Source of the DNA: Bradyrhizobium sp. B124
GTDB lineage: Bacteria; Pseudomonadota; Alphaproteobacteria; Rhizobiales; Xanthobacteraceae
Length of the DNA: 64,000 nt
Reading direction: 5' to 3'
Assembly (NCBI RefSeq): GCF_038967635.1
Contig: NZ_CP152413.1
Location: 3,472,001-3,536,000 of the forward strand
The position numbers and the translations under genes are program-made. Position 1 is the first letter of the stretch. Each line of letters opens with the position of its first letter. Positions 1 through 8,858 of this stretch are shown here, piece by piece. The notes under the pieces were generated by a model. That model saw only the letters and a list, made by a program, of their open reading frames with translations. It searched no databases and had not been told where the DNA came from.

Positions 1-1175
1 GTGTAGCTGATGCCGCCATAGATCGCCTCATCCTCTTCCCAGAACCGCCGCTTGAACTGCAGCCCAACCTTCACCGAGGCGGCGTAGGGCAAGGAATCGA
101 TCGCATTCTTCATCGGCCCGCCGACGTCGATCGGCAGCTGGCTCAGGATCGGCAGCGGAATGGTGCAGATGCACCAGTCGGCGGTCGCCTGCTGCACCAC
201 GGAGGGACTGGCGGTGTCGACAAAGCTCACGGTGACGCCCGAGCCGTTCTGCTGGATCTGCGTGACCTTGGCGTTATAGCGGATGAGGTCGCCGACCTCG
301 CGCGCGAACGCCTTGCCGATCATGTCCATGCCGCCGACCGGCTGGAACATGGTGGTCTGGAAATCATAGTGCGCAAAGCTCTGGACGTAGCGCCACATCC
401 GCGACCGCAACAACTCCTGCAGCGAGATCGGATCGCTGGGAAGCGGATCGCCCATCAGGCCGCCGCCGGGATCGCGCGCATAGCCGCGGACGTCGGCGGA
501 GCGCAGATTGGCATTGTACTTGTAGTCGCGATCCAGCGCGCCCCAGTCGCGCAGTGCCTGCAGCAGGATCTCCTGGTCTTCCTTGCTGACGAACTCGTCG
601 AGCCGGCCCTGCTGGCTGACTTTCGCGAGCAGCTCCGACACGCCTCCCTGGAAATCCGCCTTGATGCTGCGAAAGCGCTGCGGCTTGCCGTCGAATGCAC
701 GCGTCGCGTGCAGATAGGCATTGTGGTTGAGCTGGATGAAGGGTTCCAGTGTCACGTTCAGCCGGCGGCAGTAATCGAGCAGCGCACGGTGATGATAGGG
801 AATCCGCCACGGGCCGGGATTGAGATAGAGCCCCTGCTCGAACTGGCAGGTCTGCTTGAAGCCGCCGAGCTCGGTAAAACTGTCGCCGCCGCGGATCGAC
901 CAGTTGCGGCCGCCGGCGCGGTTGTTGAATTCGAGGATCTGGACCTTGTAGCCGGCCTTGCGCAGCTCCAGCGCCGCCGTCATGCCGGCAAGCCCCGCGC
1001 CGAGAATCAGCACCGAAGCGCCCTTCACGTCGCCGGTGAGCTTGAGCGGGCCCTTGTAGGCGGACTCGGATGCGAAGCCGAGGCTCGTCATCGCCTGATA
1101 CACCGCCGAACTGCCGGCGATGGTCCCGATCAGCGCCAGCAAATCCCGCCGCCTGATCACAGATTGATTCTGCAC
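1..1175 (-). CDS. flavin monoamine oxidase family protein, Tat-exported (3' end cut by window edge)
   Basis: Oxidises an amine with FAD as cofactor; the substrate cannot be read from sequence. The translation begins with GTG at 1175 and gives MQNQSVIRRRDLLALIG, a twin-arginine signal motif followed by a hydrophobic stretch. An FAD-binding loop follows (VLILGAGLAGM, about residues 53-63), then LEFNNRAGGRNWS, the GGR motif typical of the amine oxidase superfamily. At least 391 codons are present and the C-terminus lies beyond the left edge. GTG 1160 is a possible alternative start but would leave fewer residues before the RRR. It faces the same way as the RidA-like gene 125 bases upstream and may share a nitrogen-compound role with the amidases further right. 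Family call is firm, substrate unknown. Confidence 0.8.
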   Translation of the reverse strand, partial: MQNQSVIRRRDLLALIGTIAGSSAVYQAMTSLGFASESAYKGPLKLTGDVKGASVLILGAGLAGMTAALELRKAGYKVQILEFNNRAGGRNWSIRGGDSFTELGGFKQTCQFEQGLYLNPGPWRIPYHHRALLDYCRRLNVTLEPFIQLNHNAYLHATRAFDGKPQRFRSIKADFQGGVSELLAKVSQQGRLDEFVSKEDQEILLQALRDWGALDRDYKYNANLRSADVRGYARDPGGGLMGDPLPSDPISLQELLRSRMWRYVQSFAHYDFQTTMFQPVGGMDMIGKAFAREVGDLIRYNAKVTQIQQNGSGVTVSFVDTASPSVVQQATADWCICTIPLPILSQLPIDVGGPMKNAIDSLPYAASVKVGLQFKRRFWEEDEAIYGGISY

Positions 1176-1299
1176 CCGCGTTCACCCAGCCGCCGATTTC
1201 GATGGCGAAGGGAAACGGTTGACGCGACCCGTGTCAAGAAAGGGTACGCGCTTACACATGTGCCCACACGCGCTTTTGATGCATCACGCGACCGAACCA

Positions 1300-2052
1300 T
1301 CACACTACGCGTTCGAGTTGCACACGCCGGCAATCCATTTCATAGTCAAGTCCAACCACCGGCGGCCGGTCGAAATGCCAGGTCAGGCCGTTGCGAAGCA
1401 CGCCACGGCGGCCGAGCTCGCTTTCGAGCACCGGATAAGCGTCGTGCACGGTGTAGAGCTGTACCGCGGTGGTGTCGCGCCAGGAACCGCCGAACGCGCT
1501 CATCCGGCGTTCCATCTCGCCAAGCACGAATTGCGCCTTCGCGAGGATGCCGGCCGGGCTGGTGTCGCCGAGCGCGACAGTATGATCGCGATAATTGGCC
1601 TTGCCCTCGACCGACTCGCCGCTGCCGGCGACGACGAAGCTCGTCGGTGCATCCTTCGCCGCCGGCACCGTGTAGCAGAAGGCGTGGAACGACGGCTCGG
1701 CGGGCGGATCGAGCTTTGGACAGACGTTGCTGCGCGCCACCGGATTGACGCCGTCGCGCATCACGCCCCAGGCGACCAGCGTCTTGATGTAGATTTCGTT
1801 GAATGCCTTGAACCCGTCCTCGGTGAACGGCGCCGGCGAGCGCAGTTCGCAGGCCGCGAAAGCGGTCAGCGGACGGCCCGCGCCCCTGATGATCTCGGCA
1901 ATCCGTTCAAACCCTGCGCTCAAGGATATCGGTTCGGAGAACCTGACCCGCTCGATGGCATAACCGGGCAACGCACCGACGCCGCAGGAATACTGACTGA
2001 CGCCGGGCATGAAGCGGTAGCCGCCGTCGGGAGCCTCGATGGTGTTGGTCAT
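1300..2052 (-). CDS. RidA-like protein, possible CnbZ-type 2-aminomuconate deaminase
   Basis: The 250-residue soluble protein has no signal peptide. Its C-terminal half (about residues 160-250) reads like a RidA/YjgF fold: GDTSPAGILAKAQFVLGEM, then a segment on TTAVQLYTVHDAYPVL. RidA-type proteins hydrolyse reactive enamine/imine intermediates. Longer relatives of this size are, as I recall, annotated CnbZ, linked to deamination of 2-amino-5-chloromuconate in nitrobenzene degradation; that assignment is from memory and was not tested. Two amidase-family genes lie 1.8 kb upstream on the same strand, and one Comamonas aminomuconate deaminase is itself an amidase-family enzyme, so the neighbourhood fits ring-derived or other nitrogen catabolism. 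Start ATG 2052. Confidence 0.5.
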   Translation of the reverse strand: MTNTIEAPDGGYRFMPGVSQYSCGVGALPGYAIERVRFSEPISLSAGFERIAEIIRGAGRPLTAFAACELRSPAPFTEDGFKAFNEIYIKTLVAWGVMRDGVNPVARSNVCPKLDPPAEPSFHAFCYTVPAAKDAPTSFVVAGSGESVEGKANYRDHTVALGDTSPAGILAKAQFVLGEMERRMSAFGGSWRDTTAVQLYTVHDAYPVLESELGRRGVLRNGLTWHFDRPPVVGLDYEMDCRRVQLERVV

Positions 2053-2118
2053 GGTGCCTCTTGATATGAGCGCGGTGCTACGGCCGCCACGATTACGTTC
2101 CGCTTGATTTCATCACAG

Positions 2119-2238
2119 CTGTCGTCCCTGCGAAACCCATAGCCACCGCATGTGATTGTGAGAGGGATTGGGTCCGCAGCGTCGCGCAGCAACGACCATT
2201 GGGGGTAATGGGTCCTGGCTTTCGCCAGGACGACGATG
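2119..2238. repeat. intergenic repeat with mirrored ends (family A, copy 1)
   Basis: The unit starts CTGTCGTCCCTGCGAAA and ends in the mirrored CCAGGACGACGA. The right part holds a perfect 8-bp hairpin, GTCCTGGC (2212-2219) with GCCAGGAC (2224-2231) and loop TTTC. A better preserved copy lies at 20549-20674. It fills much of the gap between the RidA-like gene and the binding-protein gene, where no coding sequence is evident. Confidence 0.7.
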
Positions 2239-2289
2239 AGGATGGTTCTCGCGCGATACGACGCGCCGCTATTGCGCACCTCATCTCGG

Positions 2290-2392
2290 TGTCATCGCCC
2301 GGCTCGACCGGGCGATCCAGTATTCCAGAGACGCGGGTGCTTGAATAGAGAAGCCGCGGCGTACTGGATCGCCCGGTCAAGCCGGGGCATCA
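2290..2392. repeat. palindromic intergenic repeat (family B, copy 1)
   Basis: It contains the hairpin CGCCCGGctcgaCCGGGCG and ends in a mirrored TGGATCGCCCGGTCAAGCC. The same family is found at 22225-22243 plus 23516-23606, where an IS481 element splits it. It has no coding potential that I trust. Confidence 0.75.
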
Positions 2393-2449
2393 ACGCTGCC
2401 CCAACAATTGCGTGCCCGAACGCCTGCTCTGGTCTGACCGCCTCGCGTC

Positions 2450-3670
2450 CTAATGCGCCTTGGCGAGGTAGGGGCAACCACCTTCATCGAGCGGACGGAA
2501 GGCCTGGTCGCCCGGCACCGTCGCGAGATATTCGTAGAGATCCCACTTGCTCTTGGACTCTTCCGGCTTCTTGATGCGCATCAGATACATGTCGTGCACC
2601 ATGCGGCCGTCCTCGCGCACCACGCCGTTCTGGGCAAAGAAATCATTCACCGGGGTCTTGCGCATCTGCGCGATCACGGTCTCCGAATCCACCGAGTTGG
2701 TCGCGGCGACCGCCTTGAAATAGTGCCGCAGCGCCGAGTTGACGCCGGCCTGATAGGCCGTCGGCATCGCGCCATGCCGCTTGAAGAATTCCTGGGCGAA
2801 GACGCGGGTCTCGGGCGTGCGGTCCCAATAGAAGGAATCGGTGAACAGCAGATCGTGCGCATGCGCGAGGCCAAGCGCGGGCACGTCGGTGAGCGTCACC
2901 TGCAGCGCGACGAGTTGCATGCTGGCGCGGATGTTGAACTCGTCGGCCTGCGACACCGCGTTGCGGAAGTCGGAGCCGGCATTGGCGAGCGCCAGGATCT
3001 TGGCGCCGGAGGACTGGGCCTGCAGCAGGAAGGACGAGAAATCGGCGGTGTCGAACGGATGCCGGACCGCGCCGAGCACCTTGCCGCCGGCCGATGTCAC
3101 TGCCTTGCTGGCATCGCGCTCCAGCGCCTGGCCGAACGCGTAATCCGCCGTGAGGAAGAACCAGGGCGAGCCGCCGCGCGCGACCACGGCTTTCGCCGTG
3201 GCGTTCGAGGAGGCATAGGTGTCATAGGTCCACTGCACGCTGGTCGGCGAACACTGCTTGCCAGTGAGGTCAGATGAGCCGGAGCCCGAGATCAGAAACA
3301 GCTTCTTGCGTTCGCGCGTGACCGTCTGGATCGCGAGCGCCACCGCGGAATTGACGCCTTCGGCGATCACGTCGACACCCTTGTTGTCGATCCAGTTGCG
3401 CACGATGCCGGTTGCCACGTCGGGCTTGTTCTGGTGATCGGCCGAAATGATCTCGATCTTGCGTCCACCGACCTTGCCGCCGATCTCCTCCGCGGCCATT
3501 TGCGCCGCGATCACCGATCCCGGGCCGTTGCCGTCGGAATATTGCCCGCTCATGTCGGTGATGATGCCGACCCGCAGGACACCGTCCTCCGCGCGAGCTC
3601 CGCCGGCCGCAAAGGAGAGACACACGGCCGCAATTGCGAGCAGGACAGGCGAGCGTTTCGTGATGGACAT
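2450..3670 (-). CDS. ABC transporter substrate-binding protein, LivK/HAAT type
   Basis: Periplasmic binding protein of the branched-chain amino acid (HAAT) class, 406 residues. The start ATG 3670 follows GGGAACG and gives MSITKRSPVLLAIAAVCLSFAAGGARA, a standard Sec signal cleaved after ARA. The mature part starts VLRVGIITDMSGQYSDGNG and carries the Leu/Ile/Val-binding periplasmic fold, with SADHQNKPDVATGIVRNW near residue 90. These proteins carry amino acids but also aromatic acids, amides and other small organics, so the ligand is open. No permease or ATPase gene is adjacent; the downstream minus-strand genes and the two upstream amidases suggest an amide-type ligand. A longer frame exists to 3715, but the signal peptide favours 3670. 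Confidence 0.85.
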   Translation of the reverse strand: MSITKRSPVLLAIAAVCLSFAAGGARAEDGVLRVGIITDMSGQYSDGNGPGSVIAAQMAAEEIGGKVGGRKIEIISADHQNKPDVATGIVRNWIDNKGVDVIAEGVNSAVALAIQTVTRERKKLFLISGSGSSDLTGKQCSPTSVQWTYDTYASSNATAKAVVARGGSPWFFLTADYAFGQALERDASKAVTSAGGKVLGAVRHPFDTADFSSFLLQAQSSGAKILALANAGSDFRNAVSQADEFNIRASMQLVALQVTLTDVPALGLAHAHDLLFTDSFYWDRTPETRVFAQEFFKRHGAMPTAYQAGVNSALRHYFKAVAATNSVDSETVIAQMRKTPVNDFFAQNGVVREDGRMVHDMYLMRIKKPEESKSKWDLYEYLATVPGDQAFRPLDEGGCPYLAKAH

Positions 3671-3887
3671 TTCGTTCCCAAGGGTTCGGATGGTTCGGAC
3701 GAACTCCTGAAGCAATCAAGGATCGCCGACAACCCCGTGGCCGGCATGGCGCTCTGCGATTCCGCGCAAGAATTCCGGGTGGAGGAACGTGGGCCGGGCG
3801 CCGACACGCGCGTCGCCGATCGCACGAACGCCGCGACGAGATCTCGCCGCGGCGTTCCTTACAGTGCTGGATGGTTTCGAAATCGCC

Positions 3888-5333
3888 TCAGCGCCGCTCC
3901 CACAATTGCCTTGCCAGGATGCCGACCTTGCGCTCGATCGCCTCGGCCGCATCGAGACACATGTCCTCGCGATAGCGCGAGCCCACGATCTGGACACCGA
4001 CCGGCAATCCCTCATGCAGGCCGACCGGCACCACGGCTGCCGGCAGCCCCAGCACGTTCATCGACGAAATGAAGCGCAGGTCGTTCCAGAACAACTCCTT
4101 GACGCGCTGGTCGCCGCCGAGATCGGCATTGACCTCCGGCGTCCTGCGCACCGAGGTCGGCATCAGCACCAGCGGATACTGCTCGAGGAACGTCATCCAG
4201 TTCCTGATGTGGCGCGAGCGCTCCGCGATCGCCTTCATGTAGCCGGCCTGATCCAACGGATTTGCCAGCGCCATGAAGCCGTGGAACGTCTTCTGGAAGT
4301 CGGCACTCGTCGTCGCCAGCATCTGGTCCTGCTGCAACACGCGGGTCTCGGTCATGATCAGATCGCACCAGAGCTGCCAGACCTTGTTGAGATCGGGCAC
4401 CTCGACCTCGCTGACCGCATAGCCCGCATCGGCCAGATGATCGGCCGCCTTCCGCTGAAGCGCGATCACGCCGCGATCGGTCGCCATGTCTTCAGGGATC
4501 TTTGCGACCGCGACCTTGACCGGTGCGGCAGGCTTCGGCCCCGTCAACGGCGCCGGCACGTACCAGGGATCGCGCGGGTCGCGCTGCGCCATCACCTCCA
4601 AGCCGAGGCGCACGTCGGCGACGTGGCGCGCCAGCGGTCCTTGCGACGACATGAACTGCGCCATCAGCGGCCGTTCCGCCGTGGCGCTGGGATTGAACGC
4701 CGGAATCCGGCCCTGGGTCGGCTTGATGGTGGCGATGCCGTTGCAATGGGCCGGCCAGCGCAACGAGCCGCCGATGTCGTTGCCATGCGCGATGGTGCCG
4801 ATGCCGGCCGCGATCGACGCGCCGGCGCCGCCCGAGGATCCGCCGCAGGTCACGTCGGCATTCCAGGGATTGCGCGTCAAGCCGTGCAGCGGGTTGTCGG
4901 TGAAGCCGCGGAGCGAGAATTCCGGCGTGTTGGTCAGGCCGATGATAACAGCGCCGGCCTTCTTGAGATTCGCGGTCACCGGCGAGTCGCCCGGCGCGAT
5001 ATTGTCCTTGAACGCCACCACGCCGTTCGAATTGGCCTGGCCTTCGACGTCGATGTTGATCTTGATCGTCACCGGCACGCCGTGCAGCGGCCCGACCGCT
5101 CCACCCTTCCCCTTGCTCGCCGCCAGCGCTTCGTCGGCAGCCTTGGCTGCCTGCATCGCTGACGCGCCGAGATCGACGACGACGGCGTTGAGCGCCGGAT
5201 TGGCCTCCTGCATGCGGTCGAGATGGGTGCGAACCACCTGCTCCGAGGTCACTTCGTTGTTCCTGATCGCCGCGGCCGTCTCGACGGCGGACCATTGCCA
5301 GATCGGTGCATTCGTCACGTTGTGCTCTCCCAT
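3888..5333 (-). CDS. amidase signature family hydrolase (tandem copy 1)
   Basis: Amidase of 481 residues, which hydrolyses a C-N bond in an amide. The catalytic Ser-cisSer-Lys triad is readable: Lys91 in GVPVTIKINID, Ser166 in CGGSSGGAG and nucleophile Ser190 in GNDIGGSLRW. The spacings of 75 and 24 residues match those of FAAH. There is no signal peptide, so it is cytoplasmic. It lies 37 bases downstream of a second, clearly similar amidase, with closely matching active-site segments, indicating tandem duplication and probably co-transcription. Substrate is not predictable; GatA, AtzF or aryl-amidase activities share the fold, and a GatB/GatC partner is absent, which argues against tRNA amidation. 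Confidence 0.88.
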   Translation of the reverse strand: MGEHNVTNAPIWQWSAVETAAAIRNNEVTSEQVVRTHLDRMQEANPALNAVVVDLGASAMQAAKAADEALAASKGKGGAVGPLHGVPVTIKINIDVEGQANSNGVVAFKDNIAPGDSPVTANLKKAGAVIIGLTNTPEFSLRGFTDNPLHGLTRNPWNADVTCGGSSGGAGASIAAGIGTIAHGNDIGGSLRWPAHCNGIATIKPTQGRIPAFNPSATAERPLMAQFMSSQGPLARHVADVRLGLEVMAQRDPRDPWYVPAPLTGPKPAAPVKVAVAKIPEDMATDRGVIALQRKAADHLADAGYAVSEVEVPDLNKVWQLWCDLIMTETRVLQQDQMLATTSADFQKTFHGFMALANPLDQAGYMKAIAERSRHIRNWMTFLEQYPLVLMPTSVRRTPEVNADLGGDQRVKELFWNDLRFISSMNVLGLPAAVVPVGLHEGLPVGVQIVGSRYREDMCLDAAEAIERKVGILARQLWERR

Positions 5334-5370
5334 GATGCTCAGTGTTGTTGGTTTCGAAAACCGCGTGCCT

Positions 5371-6789
5371 TCAGTCGCGTGGGTCGATCGGCGTCAGCGT
5401 CGACGCACGCGCCTCGATCACCTCGGCGACCGCGAGACAGACATCCTCGCGGAAGCGGCCGGCGATCACCTGCACGCCGACCGGCACGCCGCCGGCGGTC
5501 CCCGTCGGCACCACGACCGACGGAAAGCCGAGCGCGGGGACGGCGAGCAGCGGCCGCTGCGCATCGAGCAGCGCGCGCACCACCGTTGCGTCTTCCTGAT
5601 CCTGATCGAAGCGGAACGGGAGTTGCGCCGAGACCGGCAGGATGATGACCGGGCAACGTTCCTGGAACAGCTGCCAGGCCCGCACGATGGCCAGCCGCTG
5701 CTCGAAGCAGGCCAGCACCTGATCGCCGTCGAGCTCTGGCGCATACGCAATATGGCCGTCCAGATTGTAGCGGGCCCTCACGTCGCCGAACTTGCGGATC
5801 ATCGGCGCGAGCACGCGCCGCTCCTCATTGATGACGAGCCGATGCCAGAGATCGGCGGCCTCCGCGAGCCGCGGCGGCACGGTCTCCTCCACGGCAAAGC
5901 CGGCCTCGGCGAGCCAGTGTCCGGCGGCACGCACCGCTGCGCTGACCTCCGGCGTCTCGTCACCGAACGGCGCCGCCGCGATCGCAACGCCGACCGGACG
6001 CTTGAGTGGCGCACCTTGCAAGGGCACCGGCAGCCATGTGCCGTCGCGCGCGTCCGGCTGCGCCATTGCGGCGAGGCCCGTGCGCAGATCGGCGACCGAG
6101 CGCGCGAGCGGCCCCTGCACCGACATCATCTGCGCCGTGATCGGACGATCTGAAGTCGCCGACGGATTGAACGAAGGAATTCGTCCCGGGGTCGGACGCA
6201 GGCCGGCGACGCCGCAGGCATAGGCGGGATAGCGGATCGAGCCGCCGAAATCATTGCCGTGTGCGATCGCGCCCATGCCGGAGGCGACGGCCGATGCCGC
6301 GCCGCCGCTGGAGCCGCCCGGCGTCAGCCGCCGGCTCCAGGGATTATAGGTGGCGCCATGCAGATCGTTGTTGGTGAACCAGCGGTGCGAGAAGGCCGGC
6401 GTGTTGGTGCGGCCGACAATGACGGCGCCGGCCTTGCGGAAATTCGCGACCACCGGGCTGTCCTCGGTCGCGATGACGTCGCGGAAGGCGACGACGCCGT
6501 TGGTGGTGGCGTGGCCGCGCTGATCGACATTGACCTTGATCGTGACCGGCACGCCGTGCAGCATGCCGAGCTCCGCGCCGGATTTCACCGCGGCGTCCGC
6601 TGCATCCGCCGCGGCCAGCGCTTCATCGGCGAGCACCTCAACGACGGCGTTCAACGCCGGATTGACCTGCGCGATCCGGTAGAGGCTGGATTGCACGGCT
6701 TCCCGGCTCGAGATCACACGCGCCGCGATCGCGCGCGCCAGATCGACGGCCGACCAGCTCCACAATTCATTCTCGCGTCGCGTGACCAT
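5371..6789 (-). CDS. amidase signature family hydrolase (tandem copy 2)
   Basis: Amidase of 472 residues. I start it at ATG 6789 because GGAGGAAGCGGTC stands directly before it; a frame six codons longer lacks such a site. The triad is Lys85 (GVPVTIKVNVD), Ser160 (PGGSSGGAA) and Ser184 (GNDFGGSIRY), with the same 75 and 24 spacings as the downstream copy. Segments such as GVVAFRD, SPVVANFRKAGAVIVGRTNTPAFS and NPSATSDRPITAQ parallel the neighbour closely, so the pair is a duplication. The GntR regulator gene ends 25 bases upstream of it on the same strand is followed by this gene, suggesting a regulated operon gntR-amidase-amidase. Divergence around the triad leaves room for different substrates. 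Confidence 0.88.
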   Translation of the reverse strand: MVTRRENELWSWSAVDLARAIAARVISSREAVQSSLYRIAQVNPALNAVVEVLADEALAAADAADAAVKSGAELGMLHGVPVTIKVNVDQRGHATTNGVVAFRDVIATEDSPVVANFRKAGAVIVGRTNTPAFSHRWFTNNDLHGATYNPWSRRLTPGGSSGGAASAVASGMGAIAHGNDFGGSIRYPAYACGVAGLRPTPGRIPSFNPSATSDRPITAQMMSVQGPLARSVADLRTGLAAMAQPDARDGTWLPVPLQGAPLKRPVGVAIAAAPFGDETPEVSAAVRAAGHWLAEAGFAVEETVPPRLAEAADLWHRLVINEERRVLAPMIRKFGDVRARYNLDGHIAYAPELDGDQVLACFEQRLAIVRAWQLFQERCPVIILPVSAQLPFRFDQDQEDATVVRALLDAQRPLLAVPALGFPSVVVPTGTAGGVPVGVQVIAGRFREDVCLAVAEVIEARASTLTPIDPRD

Positions 6790-6813
6790 GACCGCTTCCT
6801 CCAACACTGTTGT

Positions 6814-7608
6814 TCAGTCGAGCCGCAACGGCTGGTAAAACACCGGCAGATCCATGCGGCGGTCTTCCGCTGGAACGACCACGGCTTCGGCGCTCAGCAC
6901 ATGGTCGAGCATCACGCGCCGGGCGCGCGCGGCGTTGCCGGAGCGGAACGCGGCCATCAGGCGCTTGTGAAACTCGATGTTCTCGCAGGTGAAGCTGGAT
7001 GCGAATTCCTGCACACCGAGCTTGCCGATCAGATGCCGGATCGCCTCATTGACGAAGCGGGCGACCAGGCCGAGCAGCGGATTGGGACAGGCCTCGATCA
7101 GGATGTCGTGGAAATCGATCTCGGCGTGGCGGTGGTGCTCCCAGTCCGCGATGCCGCCGGGATGATGCTCCTGAACCGCGATCGCCTTGTCGAGCGCGGC
7201 GAAATGCGCCGCGGTGAGATGGCCGACCACGCTGAAGGCGAGCTCCGGCTCGATCAGCCGGCGGATCTGATAGATCTGCGCGGTGCTGATCGACTGGAAA
7301 TAGAAGTAGTTGCTGAGCAGGCCGACGATCCGGTTGATCGACACCGGCGCCACCCGCGCGCCGCCGCCGGGACCAGTGGTGTTCTGCACCAGCCCCTGCA
7401 CTTCCAGTGATTTGAGCGCCTCGCGGATGGTCGAGCGGCTGCAGCCGAACATCTCGATCAGCTCAACCTCCTGCGGCAGCCGGTCGTTCGGCTGCAAGCC
7501 GGCCTGGAAGATGTGGCTGCGGATCAGATCGGCGACGGCGTCCGAGCGCTTGCGCTTGATCGAGGCGCGCCGCGACGGGTCCAGGGAGGGGAGAGCCGAT
7601 TTATCCAT
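6814..7608 (-). CDS. GntR family transcriptional regulator, FCD (FadR) subfamily
   Basis: DNA-binding regulator of 264 residues. A winged helix-turn-helix lies at about residues 20-75 (DRLPQEVELIEMFGCSRSTIREALKSLEVQGLVQ, cut here into its key part SRSTIREALKSLE). An FCD ligand domain follows, with helices around IRRLIEPELAF and DFHDILIEACPNPLL. FCD domains bind carboxylates, often through a metal held by Asp/His residues. I chose ATG 7608; a TTG at 7644 would place the upstream palindrome inside the gene. It is the first gene of the amidase operon, so it probably controls the amidases and itself through the palindrome at 7609-7622. The ligand is unknown. Confidence 0.85.
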   Translation of the reverse strand: MDKSALPSLDPSRRASIKRKRSDAVADLIRSHIFQAGLQPNDRLPQEVELIEMFGCSRSTIREALKSLEVQGLVQNTTGPGGGARVAPVSINRIVGLLSNYFYFQSISTAQIYQIRRLIEPELAFSVVGHLTAAHFAALDKAIAVQEHHPGGIADWEHHRHAEIDFHDILIEACPNPLLGLVARFVNEAIRHLIGKLGVQEFASSFTCENIEFHKRLMAAFRSGNAARARRVMLDHVLSAEAVVVPAEDRRMDLPVFYQPLRLD

Positions 7609-7622
7609 TTTATGATCATAAA
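7609..7622. promoter_or_regulatory. candidate GntR operator
   Basis: TTTATGATCATAAA is a perfect 14-bp palindrome, strongly AT-rich against its GC-rich surroundings, directly before the chosen ATG of the GntR gene. FCD-type GntR proteins bind short palindromes near their own promoters. The role in autoregulation is inferred. Confidence 0.5.
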
Positions 7623-7672
7623 TAGGATCGAGACGGCTTGGCAAGAGGCGATCGCCCCAAAAGATCGTCGTA

Positions 7673-7690
7673 CCCGGGGTTCATCCCGGG
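7673..7690. terminator. hairpin between gntR and the permease operon end
   Basis: CCCGGG at 7673-7678 pairs with CCCGGG at 7685-7690 around GTTCAT. It lies between the 3' end of the Aap-like operon and the GntR gene. There is no clear U-run, so termination is only a possibility; the sequence resembles a genomic repeat fragment. Confidence 0.35.
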
Positions 7691-7735
7691 CATGACGGCC
7701 GACCGGATTTGCAGGAATTGGCGAGAGCCGATCGC

Positions 7736-8857
7736 TCAGTTGGTTCCGCGCTGAGCCTCGAGGCCGCGGCTGTAGCGCGACATCGCAAAGCAGAACGCGA
7801 AGTAGATCACCCCGACGAAGACGTAGACCTCGACGCTGAACGACTGCCAGGCCGGATCGACGATCGCGGTCTTGGCGGTCGTCAGCAAATCGAAGATGCC
7901 GATGATCAGCACCAGGCTGGTGTCCTTGAAGAAGGCGATGAAGGTGTTGACCAGCGGCGGGATCACGTGGCGGATCGCCTGCGGCAGCACGATCAGCGCG
8001 TTCTTCTCCCAGTACGACAGCCCGAGCGCATCGGCGGCCTCATATTGTCCACGCGGCACCGCCTGCAAGCCGCCGCGCACCACTTCCGCAAGGTAGGCGC
8101 CGGCATAGAGGATGAAGGCGATCTGCGCGCGCAGCAATTTGTCGATGTTGACGCCGTCCGGCATGAACAGCGGGAACATCACGCTCGCCATGAACAACAG
8201 GCTGATCAGCGGCACGCCGCGGATCAATTCGACATAGAGCACGCAGAGCGAGCGGATCGCCGGCAACCTCGAACGGCGGCCGAGCGCGACCAGAATTCCG
8301 AGCGGGAAACCGAACGCCAATCCGAAGGTCGCGAGGATCAAGGTCACCGGCAGCCCGCCCCAGCGGTCCTGTGTGACAAAGGACAGCCCAAGGAAGCCGC
8401 CCCACATCAGGCAGCCGATCGCGATCAAGGCTGCGGCCCACAGCAGGAACAGCTCCTTGCGCCAGAAGCTGCGGCGGCTCGAGACCGCGAACAACGCGAT
8501 GAAGATCAGGACCGCGAGCGCCGGCCGCCACTGCTCGTCGAACGGATAGGTGCCGAACAGGATGAAGCGGTACTTCTCGGGGACGACAGCCCAGCAGGCG
8601 CCGACGCCGCGCAGCGCGCGGCAGGCGCTGCTGTCATTGCCGGAGACGATCCAGATCGCGTTGGCAATGCCCCATTGCCAGAGACCGATGCAGGCCTTGC
8701 CGAGCACGAACAGCAGCAGCAGCGTCATGATGCTGGACGGGATCGAGGCGAACAAATTGGCGCGCAGCCACGCGGTGAGATGTCCGCCGAGCGCCCGTGG
8801 TGCGGGTCGCGGCCCGATCGGCAGCGGATCCTGCGGAAGGTGGGCGACCGAGCTCAT
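7736..8857 (-). CDS. amino acid ABC transporter permease, AapM-like
   Basis: Inner-membrane permease of a polar amino acid transporter, 373 residues. Hydrophobic segments start near residue 42 (IMTLLLLFVLGKACIGLW) and continue to the end. The C-terminal half has the EAA loop that contacts the ATPase: EVVRGGLQAVPRGQYEAADALGLS. The long N-terminal half with a periplasmic region (GNDSSACRALRGVGACWAVVPEKYRF) is typical of the AapM/BztC type rather than short HisM permeases. It lies one base downstream of the AapQ-like gene, so the two are translationally coupled. No AapP ATPase follows; the next gene downstream is the GntR regulator. Confidence 0.88.
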   Translation of the reverse strand: MSSVAHLPQDPLPIGPRPAPRALGGHLTAWLRANLFASIPSSIMTLLLLFVLGKACIGLWQWGIANAIWIVSGNDSSACRALRGVGACWAVVPEKYRFILFGTYPFDEQWRPALAVLIFIALFAVSSRRSFWRKELFLLWAAALIAIGCLMWGGFLGLSFVTQDRWGGLPVTLILATFGLAFGFPLGILVALGRRSRLPAIRSLCVLYVELIRGVPLISLLFMASVMFPLFMPDGVNIDKLLRAQIAFILYAGAYLAEVVRGGLQAVPRGQYEAADALGLSYWEKNALIVLPQAIRHVIPPLVNTFIAFFKDTSLVLIIGIFDLLTTAKTAIVDPAWQSFSVEVYVFVGVIYFAFCFAMSRYSRGLEAQRGTN

Positions 8858-8858
8858 G

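Noticed and set aside
1255..1262. CACATGTG palindrome before the amine oxidase gene
   Set aside because: Only 8 bp and without a partner or adjacent regulator; expected by chance in 64 kb.
4486..6153. Plus-strand open frame opposite both amidases
   Set aside because: No ribosome site or domain; the amidase triads on the other strand are decisive.
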